From: Asticcacaulis taihuensis | Lineage (GTDB): Bacteria; Pseudomonadota; Alphaproteobacteria; Caulobacterales; Caulobacteraceae | Direction: 5' to 3' | Assembly: GCF_900100255.1 (NCBI RefSeq) | Contig: NZ_FMTS01000001.1 | Location: forward strand, 1 to 64,000 | Length of the DNA stretch: 64,000 nt | Shown here: piece by piece, positions 1 to 8,756 of the stretch | Numbering within the stretch: the first letter of the stretch is position 1 | Layout: each line of letters starts with the position of its first letter | The notes under the pieces: model-generated | Told to the model about the DNA's origin: nothing | Seen by the model: only the letters and a program-made list of their open reading frames with translations | The model's database searches: none | Position numbers and translations under genes: made by a program

Positions 1-1
1 C

Positions 2-649
2 GTCAACCCGGAAATCGGCGAACAGTCGATCCTGGCCCTGATGAAGACGGTCGACGAATACATCCCGCAGCCGGAACGCCCGATCGACCAGCCCTTCCTG
101 ATGCCGGTCGAAGACGTGTTCTCGATCTCGGGCCGTGGTACGGTTGTGACCGGCCGCGTCGAGCGCGGTATCGTGAAGGTCGGTGAAGAAGTCGAAATCG
201 TCGGCATCCGTCCGGTTCAGAAGACGACCTGCACGGGCGTTGAAATGTTCCGCAAGCTGCTGGATCAAGGTCAGGCCGGTGACAACGTCGGCGTCCTGCT
301 GCGCGGCACCAAGCGTGAAGACGTTGAACGCGGTCAGGTTCTCTGCAAGCCGGGTTCGATCACCCCGCACACCAAGTTTGTTGCCGAAGCCTACATCCTG
401 ACGAAGGAAGAAGGCGGCCGTCACACCCCGTTCTTCACCAACTACCGTCCGCAGTTCTACTTCCGCACGACCGACGTGACCGGTATCGTGAAGCTGAAGG
501 AAGGCGTGGAAATGATCATGCCGGGCGACAACGCTGAGCTGGATGTCGAACTGATCACCCCGATCGCCATGGAAGAGAAGCTGCGCTTCGCTATCCGTGA
601 AGGCGGCCGCACGGTTGGCGCCGGCGTCGTCTCCAAGATCGTGGAATAA
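2..649 (+). CDS. tuf: Elongation factor Tu, C-terminal part (5' end outside window)
   Basis: EF-Tu is the GTPase that delivers aminoacyl-tRNA to the ribosome. The frame is open from base 2 and ends at TAA 647-649. About 215 residues are present, covering the end of the G domain and both beta-barrel domains 2 and 3. Recognisable stretches are [19 protein letters not shown] (domain 2), [15 protein letters not shown] and the ending [16 protein letters not shown], all near-universal in EF-Tu. The GTP-binding motifs lie upstream of the window. A short palindrome starts at the stop codon and a terminator follows at 733-764. In many alphaproteobacteria this tuf copy is followed directly by tRNA-Trp, secE and nusG; here about 8 kb of other genes intervene. 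Confidence 0.97.
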   Translation, partial: VNPEIGEQSILALMKTVDEYIPQPERPIDQPFLMPVEDVFSISGRGTVVTGRVERGIVKVGEEVEIVGIRPVQKTTCTGVEMFRKLLDQGQAGDNVGVLLRGTKREDVERGQVLCKPGSITPHTKFVAEAYILTKEEGGRHTPFFTNYRPQFYFRTTDVTGIVKLKEGVEMIMPGDNAELDVELITPIAMEEKLRFAIREGGRTVGAGVVSKIVE

Positions 650-664
650 GGGCCACAGGCCCTT
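648..664. repeat. Post-stop palindrome of tuf (AAGGGCC-ACA-GGCCCTT)
   Basis: A perfect 7-bp inverted repeat with a 3-base loop overlaps the tuf stop codon and is followed by AACCCGG. The same layout (CAAGGG...CCCTTG then ACCCGG) follows rpoC, and related GC-rich versions follow rpoB and the SCP2 gene. It has no T-run, so it is not by itself a standard terminator. Confidence 0.6.
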
Positions 665-732
665 AACCCGGACCTGCTACGGTGGAGGTGGAAACATCTC
701 CATTAAGCGGAAACGGTACGATGAAGATAATG

Positions 733-764
733 AAACCCCGTCGGTGCAAACCGGCGGGGTTTTG
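733..764 (+). terminator. Rho-independent terminator after tuf
   Basis: Stem AAACCCCGTCGG / CCGGCGGGGTTT (12 bp with one G-T pair), loop TGCAAA, followed by TTTTGCTTT. It should end tuf transcription before the next gene group. Confidence 0.8.
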
Positions 765-817
765 CTTTGACAGATCTATTGAACGGCGTGATATTCAAGT
801 AGATTTGGGAGGGGATA

Positions 818-1209
818 ATGGTAAACCGTAAGTTTTTAGTGGCTATGCACCAATTGCATGGGCCTTCCTGGCCAGTTCTGCATCTGCTCAATTTTATCTC
901 CGCGACTTTGAAGCACCGCCTCTGAGCGAAGCCGAAATGAATGCGGGGATCGCGTATATTGAGTCTAACATCAAGATGCCGGATGGCGCTTATGCGTTGA
1001 CTGATTATGGGAGATATTACGCGCAGGAAAGGGGTATTGTTTATGCCTTTTATGCAAAGCCGTGGGGTGGGGAAGGGTGGAAGCCCGGTGTGCATGTCGT
1101 GGCCTACGATGATCTGCCGGGCGTCATGGATGGCGGTTGCGACTTTATCGATGTCGTGTATGTCCCGTCCAACAAGACAATTTTCGCGGAATGCCACGGT
1201 TTGGCATGA
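818..1209 (+). pseudogene. Small secreted hypothetical protein with a one-base frameshift near the signal peptide
   Basis: A strong ribosome site (GGAGGGG) precedes ATG 818, which reads MVNRKFLVAM and then hits a stop near base 920. The next frame reads APIAWAFLASSASAQFY, a signal-peptide core with an ASA-Q cleavage site, and continues open to TGA 1207-1209 through a mature domain with YAFYAKPWGGEGWKPG. The frames join at ATG 845-847 if one G is restored (ATGGCACC instead of ATGCACC), giving about 130 residues. The mature protein is not recognised as any known family. Either the gene is a recent pseudogene or the base was lost in sequencing. The downstream in-frame ATG at 937 has no ribosome site and would drop the signal peptide. 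Confidence 0.6.
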
Positions 1210-1278
1210 GATAGTGACCAGAGTTGAAACATAAATAAGCGACTAGCCTATATCCGGAATCCTCTCTATTATCTGCGT

Positions 1279-1629
1279 ATGAGAATAGTTTTCATGCTGG
1301 CGGGATTGCTTTTTGTCGGGCTCGGAATTGTCGGTGCCTTCCTGCCGGTCATGCCGAGCACGGTCTTCTTCATCATTGCCGCCGTCTTCTTCGCGCGCTC
1401 CAATCCCGTTTGGGAGGCGAAGATCATGAACCATCCGAAAATCGGGCCGCCGATCCGCGCTTTTCGTGAGCGCGGTGCCATCGCCAGGAGCGCAAAGATC
1501 GCCGCGGTGACAGCCATGGCGATCAGTTCCGTTATTTCGGCTTTCCTTCTACATGGCTGGTGGCGATTTGCCCCTGCCGGCGTTTGCGCCCTGTGCGCCG
1601 TGTTTATCCTGACGAGACCGAATGAATGA
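1279..1629 (+). CDS. DUF454 (YbaN-like) small inner-membrane protein
   Basis: The 116-residue protein opens with a hydrophobic segment containing GLGIVGAFLPVMPST, the signature of the YbaN/DUF454 family, followed by FFIIAAVFFARSNPVWE and the conserved basic stretch FRERGAIARSAK. A second pair of hydrophobic helices fills residues 72-110. Length and motif order match the family, whose function is unknown. The stop codon overlaps the start of the DUF2007 gene (ATGA, 4 bp), so the two are translationally coupled. Confidence 0.85.
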   Translation: MRIVFMLAGLLFVGLGIVGAFLPVMPSTVFFIIAAVFFARSNPVWEAKIMNHPKIGPPIRAFRERGAIARSAKIAAVTAMAISSVISAFLLHGWWRFAPAGVCALCAVFILTRPNE

Positions 1630-1868
1630 AAGAACTTGTTCGCGCCAATAATCCGGCCCTGATTTCCTTTGTGGAATCGCTGCTCAAGGAACTGGACATA
1701 AATTACTTCGTCGCCGATCAGGCGATCAGCGCGGCCGAAGGCTCCATCGGCATGTTCCCCAAGCGCATACTGGTCAGCGAGGACCATTTCGACAAGGCGC
1801 GCAATCTGCTGATCGATGCCGGACTGGAAGACGAGCTCCGCCCCCTTAACCCCGGATTTTGGCCATAG
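1626..1868 (+). CDS. DUF2007-domain protein
   Basis: This 80-residue protein has the layout of short alphaproteobacterial DUF2007 (putative signal-transducing) proteins: MKEL at the start, a helix ALISFVESLLKELDINYFV, the central AAEGSIGMFPKRILV strand and a final helix DKARNLLIDAG. No membrane segment or catalytic motif is visible. It overlaps the DUF454 gene by four bases. DUF2007 has been proposed to bind small ligands or proteins, but its role here cannot be told from sequence. Confidence 0.8.
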   Translation: MKELVRANNPALISFVESLLKELDINYFVADQAISAAEGSIGMFPKRILVSEDHFDKARNLLIDAGLEDELRPLNPGFWP

Positions 1869-1946
1869 TTGCAATCGCAACAGGCTTGACGGGCAGGCCG
1901 GCGCGGGGATAGCGTCGGCGCTTCCATTTATGGGGAGTATGCCTTG

Positions 1947-4220
1947 ATGAAATCCGCCCGTCTGTCCGCGATTCTTTTCGGATCGTTCTTGATGACCACC
2001 ACGATGATGACGGGAGCCGCCATGGCGCAAGCCCCAACCGCCAGTGTCTCCGGCGCCAGTATCCAGCAAATCGCGCTCACGCCTGAGCGCGCCTTTGCCG
2101 ATCCGGCCCTGTCCGGACCGAGTGCCGTAGGTGTCAAGCTGTCACCGGACGGCACGCTCCTGACCTTCCTCAAGCCGAAGGAAAAGGACCATAATATCCA
2201 GGATCTGTGGGCCGTGCCGGTAAAAGGCGGCGAGCCCTATGTGCTGGTTGATGCCGATAGCCTGACCTCATCCGACAAGGCACTTTCCGAAGCCGAAAAA
2301 TCACGCCGCGAGCGGATGCGGGTATCGGCGCGTGGAGTCGTCGCCTATGAATGGTCGGAGAATAGCCAGTCAATCCTGCTGCCGCTTGATGGTGATGTCT
2401 ACATGGTCGATCGCGCCACGAAAAAGGTGACGCGCCTGACCGAAACAGCAGGTGACGAGGTGGACGCCAAGCTGTCGCCGGACGGCAAGGGCATTTCCTA
2501 TGTCCGCGACCAGACCCTCTATCTGAAAGACCTGAAGACCGGCGCCGAAACCGCGCTGACGCCGAAAGGTGAGGGCACAACCACCTACGCCACAGCCGAA
2601 TTCATCGCCGAGGAGGAACTGGACCGCCACACCGGCTACTGGTGGAGCCCGAAATCAACCCAGGTCGTTTACCAGAAGACCGACGAAAGCGGGGTCGATA
2701 TCGCCCAGCGCGTCGAAATCGGCGGCGAGGGCATCAAGATCGTCGATCAGCGCTATCCCTTTGCTGGCAAGCCAAACGCCGTGGTCGAACTCTATGTCAA
2801 GACGATTGGTGGCGGCGATGTAAAGGTCGATCTCGGCAGCAATCCGGATATCTACCTGGCGCGCGTCAACTGGGCCAAGGACGGCAAGTCTTTCTATGTC
2901 CAGCGTCTGAGCCGTGATCAGCACACCTTGGACTTGCTTCAGGTTGACCCAGCCACTGGCATTTCAAAAGTGATCCTGTCGGAAACCTCTGACACCTGGG
3001 TCGAACTGCATGACGACTTCCGCCTTCTGGCCGATGGCAGCTTCATCTGGTCGTCCGAGCGCGATGGCAACAAGCACTTCTATTATTACGGCTCAGACGG
3101 CAAGCTGATCCGCCAGGTGACGCATGGTGACTGGCCGGTCGACAAACTGGCCGATCTGAATGAGAAAACCGGCGAGCTTTATTTCACTGCCTCGAAGGAT
3201 ACGCCGATCGAGCATGGCCTGTACAAGGTCAGCTACAAGACGCCGGGCGAACCGGTGGCCCTGACGAAATCCGGTGGCTGGTGGACGGCCGATGTCTCCG
3301 GCGGCGGCGCGGCCTTTATCGGCGGTTATTCCGACCCGCAGACCCCGCCGCAGACCGCGCTTTATGACGGCACCGGCAAGCGCCTGCGCTGGATCGAGGA
3401 AAACAGGCTCGACGCCAGCCATCCGTATGCGCCTTACAAGGACGAATACAGCCAGCCGGAGTTCGGCGAGTTGACGGCTGCCGATGGTGAAAAGCTGGAA
3501 TATTCGATCCTTAAGCCGAAGGGCTTCGACTCAGCGAAAAAGTATCCGGTGATCTTTTCCATTTATGGCGGGCCGGCCTCGAAGACGGTGAAAAAGACCT
3601 GGGTGTCGCCCGCCACGCGCCTGTGGCAGGAAGCCGGCTACATCGTCTTCTCGCTCGATAACCGCGGCACGCCCGGCCGGAGTGTAAAATTTGGTCGCGC
3701 CATTTACAAGAGCTTTGGCCAGAAGGATATTGACGACCAGATCATGGGCGCCAACTGGCTGAAGACCTTGCCCTATGTCGATGGCGATCATATCGGCATC
3801 ATGGGGTGGTCGCAGGGCGGTTTCGTCACCCTGATGGCCCTGACCGCGAAGGATACGCCGTTCGCTGCTGGTAATGCCGGTGCGCCACCGACCCAGTGGG
3901 AGCTGTACGACACGGCCTATACCGAGCGCTATATGTCGACCCCGCAGGACAATCCGGATGGCTATGCCAAATCCGATGTGCTCAACCGCCTCGATAATCT
4001 CAAGCCGGGTTCACTTTTGCTGATGCAGGGCATGTCGGACGATAATGTCCAGTTATCCAACTCGACGCGGGTCATGGCGGCCCTGCAAAAGACCGGCGTG
4101 CCGTTTGAACTGATGCTCTATCCGGGCGAGCGTCACGGCCTGAAAGGCAACGAACGCAACCTGCAAAAATTCCGGCTCCAGCTCGATTTCTTCAATCGCA
4201 AGCTCAAGCCGAACGGGTAA
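1947..4220 (+). CDS. Dipeptidyl-peptidase IV-like S9 family serine peptidase, secreted
   Basis: The 757-residue protein carries a signal peptide (ending AAMAQA), a long beta-propeller region and a C-terminal alpha/beta-hydrolase domain. The nucleophile is Ser about 622 in GWSQGGF, the acid lies in MSDDNV and the histidine (about 730) in GERHGL. The propeller contains AEEELDRHTGYWW, the double-glutamate motif that anchors the substrate N-terminus in DPP-IV enzymes, so it probably removes X-Pro or X-Ala dipeptides in the periplasm. The longer reading frame starts with a TTG at 1944; ATG 1947 is chosen because GGGGAG lies about 9 bases upstream. A terminator follows directly. Confidence 0.92.
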   Translation: MKSARLSAILFGSFLMTTTMMTGAAMAQAPTASVSGASIQQIALTPERAFADPALSGPSAVGVKLSPDGTLLTFLKPKEKDHNIQDLWAVPVKGGEPYVLVDADSLTSSDKALSEAEKSRRERMRVSARGVVAYEWSENSQSILLPLDGDVYMVDRATKKVTRLTETAGDEVDAKLSPDGKGISYVRDQTLYLKDLKTGAETALTPKGEGTTTYATAEFIAEEELDRHTGYWWSPKSTQVVYQKTDESGVDIAQRVEIGGEGIKIVDQRYPFAGKPNAVVELYVKTIGGGDVKVDLGSNPDIYLARVNWAKDGKSFYVQRLSRDQHTLDLLQVDPATGISKVILSETSDTWVELHDDFRLLADGSFIWSSERDGNKHFYYYGSDGKLIRQVTHGDWPVDKLADLNEKTGELYFTASKDTPIEHGLYKVSYKTPGEPVALTKSGGWWTADVSGGGAAFIGGYSDPQTPPQTALYDGTGKRLRWIEENRLDASHPYAPYKDEYSQPEFGELTAADGEKLEYSILKPKGFDSAKKYPVIFSIYGGPASKTVKKTWVSPATRLWQEAGYIVFSLDNRGTPGRSVKFGRAIYKSFGQKDIDDQIMGANWLKTLPYVDGDHIGIMGWSQGGFVTLMALTAKDTPFAAGNAGAPPTQWELYDTAYTERYMSTPQDNPDGYAKSDVLNRLDNLKPGSLLLMQGMSDDNVQLSNSTRVMAALQKTGVPFELMLYPGERHGLKGNERNLQKFRLQLDFFNRKLKPNG

Positions 4221-4223
4221 CTG

Positions 4224-4256
4224 AAAGGGCCGGGGAAAACCTCAGGCCCTTTTCTG
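4224..4256 (+). terminator. Terminator after the DPP-IV-like gene
   Basis: Stem AAAGGGCC / GGCCCTTT with a 13-base loop, followed by T-rich TTCTGTTTG. Confidence 0.65.
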
Positions 4257-4350
4257 TTTGATTACAAACGCTTCATGACAGCTAATTAAGTTGTCTCCGG
4301 CGTGCCTTGTGTCCAAAATGTGTTCAACACCCTATCAAAGGACATCGATC

Positions 4351-5178
4351 ATGAAGACCCTCTGCCTGATTTCTGCCGTATCCATTTCCGCCCTTATGGC
4401 CGGCGCCGCCTCGGCCCATACCGAGGTTGAACTGAAGAATATCGCCGCCCGTGTGGTGGTCACGCCGGAAAACCGCCCTGATGTCGAACTGAAGGTGGCC
4501 TATGGCAATGCCAAGGTGCCGGTGATCATGGTCTCGACCAGGGGCAATACCCTGGTGGCCGATGGCAAACTGCGTGGCCGTCATCTGAACTGCAAGGCCG
4601 GTGGCGTCGATATCGGCGGCCTGGGTTCTGTCGCCAGCGCCGATCTGCCGATCGTCTATATCAAGGTGCCGATGGATGCCAAGGTTTCGGCCGGCGGCGC
4701 CACCTACGGCAAGCTGGGCGCCAGTCAGTCGCTGGAGTTCAGCGAAGGCGGCTGCGGCAACTGGCAATTGGGTGACGTGGCCGGTAAGGCCGAGGTCAAT
4801 ATCGGTGGCTCCGGTGATGTCTCCCTGACGCGCAGTGCGGATGCCGCGGTCAATATCGGCGGGTCCGGTAATTTCACCGCCACCTCGGTCAATGCCATTG
4901 AGGCCAATATCGGCGGCAATGGCGATATCCTCGTCAATCAGGTCAGCGGGCCGGTCGAGGTCAATATCGGCGGGTCCGGCAATGTGAAACTGGACAGCGG
5001 CGTGGCGTCGAAAATGGAGGTCAATATTGCCGGATCGGGTGATGTGCGGTTCGGCGGTGAGGCCAAGTCACTGGAAGTCAATATCGTCGGCTCCGGCGAT
5101 GTTCGCGTCAAGACGGTCTCCGGCAATATCAGCAAATCCGTCATGGGCTCCGGCAATGTCCTTGTTGGTCAGTGGTAA
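4351..5178 (+). CDS. DUF2807 'head GIN domain' protein with GSG-repeat beta-helix, secreted
   Basis: The 275-residue product begins with a classic signal peptide (MKTLCLISAVSISAL...AASA-H). From about residue 130 it repeats the motif VNIGGSG[DN]V every 17-25 residues (VNIGGSGDV, VNIGGSGNF, VNIAGSGDV, VNIVGSGDV), the pattern of DUF2807 'putative auto-transporter adhesin, head GIN domain' proteins that form a right-handed beta-helix. The frame is open from 4291, but ATG 4351 has AAAGGA about 8 bases upstream and starts the signal peptide. No membrane anchor or barrel follows, so it is likely periplasmic or surface-associated. Substrate and function are unknown. Confidence 0.85.
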   Translation: MKTLCLISAVSISALMAGAASAHTEVELKNIAARVVVTPENRPDVELKVAYGNAKVPVIMVSTRGNTLVADGKLRGRHLNCKAGGVDIGGLGSVASADLPIVYIKVPMDAKVSAGGATYGKLGASQSLEFSEGGCGNWQLGDVAGKAEVNIGGSGDVSLTRSADAAVNIGGSGNFTATSVNAIEANIGGNGDILVNQVSGPVEVNIGGSGNVKLDSGVASKMEVNIAGSGDVRFGGEAKSLEVNIVGSGDVRVKTVSGNISKSVMGSGNVLVGQW

Positions 5179-5245
5179 ATCGTACGCATCTTCGCCTCCC
5201 ACGGTTTAGACCTTTACAGGGTTAAGCCTTGTGTTAACGATTAAC

Positions 5246-5282
5246 GGCCCGGTCAGCACCAAGCTGGCCGGGCCTGATTTAT
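5246..5282 (+). terminator. Terminator after the DUF2807 gene
   Basis: Stem GGCCCGGTCAG / CTGGCCGGGCC (11 bp, one G-T) with a 7-base loop, followed by TGATTTATT. It lies inside the longest possible frame of the next gene and argues for the later GTG start of that gene. Confidence 0.65.
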
Positions 5283-5305
5283 TGGCGTTTGTTGGGGTGG
5301 GAAAC

Positions 5306-7300
5306 GTGTTCGAGGAAGAGGTCAGGCGGCATATCCGTTTCGCGCCGGAACCCGACTGGGTGAAGGTGCAGGCGTTTCGGCGGCCGCCCGCTCTTGACCA
5401 ATCCAAGGCCCCCTATGGTTTCTATACCTGGCTGGTCGATGACCAGTCGCGGCTTGATATCCGGCCGTCGCGATATAACCGTACGATCGAAGAAGTGGTC
5501 AATCTGTCGTCATTGAGCTACCTGGCCAATGTCACCCTGCCGTTCAATCCCTATTATGATGACCTGACCATCCACCATATCCGCATCCTGCGGGGTGATG
5601 AGGCGATCGAGGTCGATGTTCAGTCGCGTTATATTGTTATGCGCCGCGAACGTAGTTTCGAGCGCCTGGTGCTCGATGGGCGCTGGACCCTGGCCATCAC
5701 CCTGCCGGATGTGCGGGTAGGGGATATCATAGATACCGCCATGACCCTGACCGGTGATCCGGCCTGTTTTCAGGGTGAATTCTCCGTACCGGTCATGTTG
5801 CAGAATGTCATCTACTGGGACAGGCGCCATGCGCGCCTGCTGGTGCCGCCGGAGCGCCAGATGTACATGCAGCCGTTTCCGCTGGGCTGGATCGAGCCTA
5901 AAGTAAGCAAGCTCGATGACGGCTACAGCGAAATCCTGTTCGAGGCCGACCACGTCCGTGAATGCGACTACGAGGACGATGCGCCGGGCTGGGTCATGCC
6001 GGTGCGCGGCGCCTATGCCTCAAGTATCGATAACTGGCCGCGGGTCGCCGATGTCATGCGCGCCGGCTTCGAGGGCGATGACGATTATCCGGAGGGGCTG
6101 CTTGAGGTCATCCGGCAGATAGAGACAGACCACGAAGAGACGAAGGACCGCATCGTCGCCGCCGTGCGCTGGGTGCAGGAAAGCATCCGCTATTTTGCCT
6201 TTTCGTTCGGGGAGGGCGGCTTTGTACCGCGCAATCTGAAGGAGATTTTCGCGGACCGTATCGGGGACTGCAAGGATGTCTCCAAGATGATCGCGGCCAT
6301 GCTGACCAAGATGGGCGTGGAAAGCTGGCCGGCCCTGGTCGATACCAAGCGCGGCTTCGATCTGATCAATACGCAGCCGCGCCTCGGCTCCTTCAATCAC
6401 TGCATTTCCATGTGTGTGCATGAAGGGCGCATGTACTGGTTTGAGGGTACGTCCGATGTGGCGCAGGGCGGCGATCTTGACCACATGGCGCAGAATGATC
6501 TCGGCTACGCCCTGATCCTCAAGCCGGGCGGCGACCTGATCCGCATGATGGAGAAGGCGCCGGGCCTGGACTATGAGGTGCGTGAAACCATTCACCTGCC
6601 TGAGAAAAAAGGACAGGAAACTCTCATAGAGATTGAATATATCTATCGCGGGGCGCGGGCCGATGGCGTTCGGCGCGAACTGCGCCACCACAGCCTGACG
6701 AGCTATGTCGAGGATCGCTGCGCCCTGTTCAGCTATATCTACGGCATGAACATGTGCGCCATTCCGCAGATGGTCGATGATCGCCGGCTGAATGAGATCA
6801 CCATTACGACGCTGGTGACGACCGATAATCCCTGGCATACGAATGGTGAGGCCAGGGTCTTCTTCAGCCCGGAATCCGGCTTTGATTATGTTCTGGAAGA
6901 GCCGGAGGGCCGCCGGCGTTTTCCGTTTGATATTGGCGATGTGCGCGAAGGGCGGATCACGACCCTGATCAAGACGGCACTGCCTCTGACCTGGCCGGAC
7001 AAGGCCAAAATATGGGATTTCGGGGGGCTGCGCCTGAGCTTCACCCCTCGCCAGACGGTGGAAGGGTATGAGGCGGTGCGGGACTATACCGTCCTGCGTC
7101 CCTGGTTGTCGGCAGATGAAAAGATGGCGCTCGACCGTGCCTATACGGAGATCGGCACCTATGATCGTATGAGCATCTGCGTGCCACCGAAACCGGTGGC
7201 GACGTGGCGATCGGGCCTGGTGACGCGCGTAGCCATCTGGGCCGGCCTGCCGGTCGCAGGTCTGCTGGTCTGGCTGATGAGTCGTTTCCTTCTTTCATAA
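5306..7300 (+). CDS. DUF3857 / transglutaminase-like protein with C-terminal membrane anchor
   Basis: The 664-residue protein has an N-terminal DUF3857 beta region (residues 1-250) and a transglutaminase-like papain-fold domain. Its likely triad is visible: Cys322 in IGDCKDVS, His365 in FNHCIS and Asp384 in EGTSDV. A beta-rich region follows and residues about 640-662 form a single membrane helix. Proteins of this layout occur widely in proteobacteria and Bacteroidetes, but their substrates are unknown. Start: GTG 5306 with GGGGTGGG upstream is preferred to the frame's first codon (5231), which would place the upstream terminator hairpin inside the coding region. Confidence 0.85.
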   Translation: MFEEEVRRHIRFAPEPDWVKVQAFRRPPALDQSKAPYGFYTWLVDDQSRLDIRPSRYNRTIEEVVNLSSLSYLANVTLPFNPYYDDLTIHHIRILRGDEAIEVDVQSRYIVMRRERSFERLVLDGRWTLAITLPDVRVGDIIDTAMTLTGDPACFQGEFSVPVMLQNVIYWDRRHARLLVPPERQMYMQPFPLGWIEPKVSKLDDGYSEILFEADHVRECDYEDDAPGWVMPVRGAYASSIDNWPRVADVMRAGFEGDDDYPEGLLEVIRQIETDHEETKDRIVAAVRWVQESIRYFAFSFGEGGFVPRNLKEIFADRIGDCKDVSKMIAAMLTKMGVESWPALVDTKRGFDLINTQPRLGSFNHCISMCVHEGRMYWFEGTSDVAQGGDLDHMAQNDLGYALILKPGGDLIRMMEKAPGLDYEVRETIHLPEKKGQETLIEIEYIYRGARADGVRRELRHHSLTSYVEDRCALFSYIYGMNMCAIPQMVDDRRLNEITITTLVTTDNPWHTNGEARVFFSPESGFDYVLEEPEGRRRFPFDIGDVREGRITTLIKTALPLTWPDKAKIWDFGGLRLSFTPRQTVEGYEAVRDYTVLRPWLSADEKMALDRAYTEIGTYDRMSICVPPKPVATWRSGLVTRVAIWAGLPVAGLLVWLMSRFLLS

Positions 7301-7327
7301 GTTTTGATAGTCAACCGCAAAGAACAC

Positions 7328-7356
7328 TTGACGCCATGATAGCGCTATCATTTAAT
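7328..7356 (+). promoter_or_regulatory. Predicted xylanase promoter
   Basis: TTGACG (7328-7333) and TTTAAT (7351-7356) are separated by exactly 17 bases. The spacer is filled by a 16-bp palindrome, so repressor binding would block RNA polymerase directly. Confidence 0.6.
7336..7351. promoter_or_regulatory. LacI-family-type operator (ATGATAGCGCTATCAT)
   Basis: A perfect 16-bp palindrome with a central CpG and core TAGCGCTA, the shape of LacI/GalR-family operators. From memory, the Caulobacter XylR operator at the xylX promoter has the same core. It lies between the -35 and -10 boxes upstream of a xylanase, so xylose-responsive repression is a reasonable inference. No LacI-family regulator is encoded in the window. 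Confidence 0.7.
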
Positions 7357-7392
7357 GGTTTTTAACATATAAAAATATCAGGGATGGAACCA

Positions 7393-8637
7393 ATGAAACC
7401 AACGGGACAAATGAACCGTCGTGGGTTGCTGCTGAGTGTGGCGGCCTCCGGACTGGTCGCAGCCTGTGGAGGTGGCGGCGGCGGCGGTGGAAGCAGCACC
7501 GGAGGTGGCGGCGGTAGTTCGTCCTCCAGTTCTTCCAGTTCTTCTTCCTCGTCCTCCAGTTCTTCTTCCTCGTCCTCCAGTTCTTCCAGCCTGCCGGACC
7601 CGGCGACCGCGCCGGCGCTCAAGACGCATTTCACCAGTCATTTCAAGATCGGCTTTGCGGTCGATCCCGGTCTGACCACACAATCGCCTACACATGAGTT
7701 GCTGCTCAAGCACGCCAGCACGCTCACAGCGGAAAGTGTGATGAAGGCCAATCCGATCGGCGTATCGGCTGGCGTTTATGATTTTACCGAAGCGGACAAG
7801 CTTATCACTTTCGCGCAAGCCAATGGTATCGCGGTGCGTGGTCACGCGCTGGTCTGGCACCAGACCTCACCGTCCTGGTTTTTCGATGGCGACCGCAGCG
7901 ATATGGCCACTTACCGGGCATTGGTCCGCGGGAGACTGGAAACCTACATCACCGATGTGGTCACGCATTTCAAAGGCAAGGTGTATTGCTGGGACGTGGT
8001 CAATGAGGTGACCAGCGATGATGCCTCGGCTACCTACCGCAATTCCGACTGGTATCAGATATTCGGTTCCGATTTCATAGATTATGCCTTCCGGGCGGCA
8101 CGTGCGGCGGATCCATCCGTAAAGCTGTTCATCAATGAATATTCAACCGAAGATGCTGCCAAACGCGGGCGCCTGATGACCATTGTGCAGGGAATGCTGG
8201 ATCGGGGTGTGCCGGTTGATGGCGTAGGGCATCAGATGCACATTAATACCGGTTATCCCTCGGCGGCGCAGGTCGAGGGGGCCCTGACCGATGTTGAGGG
8301 CAAGGGGCTGATCAATCACATCACAGAAATGGATGTCTCGGTCTATAATGATCCGGTCAGTTGTTTCAGCGGCACCGGCTGCGCCGCACAGATTTCAACG
8401 GGCACCGCAGCTTTCAATACGGCCATGACCGCTCAGGCGCTGAAATACCGGGAGTTGTTTGATGTGTTCACTGCGCACACCAGTGTCGAATCCGTGACGC
8501 TTTGGGGTGTGGCCGATAATCATACCTGGTTGGACAGTTTTCCGGTCACGCGCAAGAACTATCCCTTGCTGTTTGACCAGGTGGGTGACCCGAAAGCGGC
8601 CTTCTGGGCAATTGTCGATCCGGCATTTGTACCGTAA
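7393..8637 (+). CDS. GH10 endo-1,4-beta-xylanase lipoprotein with poly-Ser linker
   Basis: This glycoside hydrolase family 10 enzyme cuts the xylan backbone. Catalytic residues are Glu about 205 in WDVVNEVTSD (acid/base) and Glu about 312 in ITEMDVS (nucleophile); GHALVWHQTSPSWF is the conserved strand-3 region. The N-terminus has an arginine pair, a hydrophobic segment and a lipobox LVAAC, so it should be lipid-anchored. A Gly8 run, SSTGGGGG and 25 consecutive serines link the anchor to the catalytic domain. No carbohydrate-binding module is present. Start: ATG 7393 has AGGG 9 bases upstream; an in-frame ATG at 7384 abuts that site and one at 7411 is also possible. Confidence 0.95.
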   Translation: MKPTGQMNRRGLLLSVAASGLVAACGGGGGGGGSSTGGGGGSSSSSSSSSSSSSSSSSSSSSSSSSLPDPATAPALKTHFTSHFKIGFAVDPGLTTQSPTHELLLKHASTLTAESVMKANPIGVSAGVYDFTEADKLITFAQANGIAVRGHALVWHQTSPSWFFDGDRSDMATYRALVRGRLETYITDVVTHFKGKVYCWDVVNEVTSDDASATYRNSDWYQIFGSDFIDYAFRAARAADPSVKLFINEYSTEDAAKRGRLMTIVQGMLDRGVPVDGVGHQMHINTGYPSAAQVEGALTDVEGKGLINHITEMDVSVYNDPVSCFSGTGCAAQISTGTAAFNTAMTAQALKYRELFDVFTAHTSVESVTLWGVADNHTWLDSFPVTRKNYPLLFDQVGDPKAAFWAIVDPAFVP

Positions 8638-8672
8638 GTCATTTAAGTTGTGAAAAATCCTGAGATTGCCTG

Positions 8673-8701
8673 TTGCGTGCCGGGCGATCCACTGATAAAC
8701 C
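8673..8701 (+). promoter_or_regulatory. Possible promoter for tRNA-Trp-secE-nusG
   Basis: TTGCGT, 17 bases, TAAACC, located 55 bases upstream of the mature tRNA. The boxes are only partial matches to consensus. Confidence 0.35.
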
Positions 8702-8756
8702 GCACGCCTCCCATGGATATGTACGGATTCTGGTCCGGACTGTCCCTGAGAACTGC

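Noticed and set aside
703-1197. 164-codon minus-strand frame
   Set aside because: It overlaps the terminator of tuf and the frameshifted secreted gene, whose signal peptide and ribosome site are on the plus strand.
7362-7860. Minus-strand frames with poly-Glu or RTGGR runs opposite the xylanase
   Set aside because: They are read from the antisense of the poly-Ser and poly-Gly tracts of the GH10 gene.
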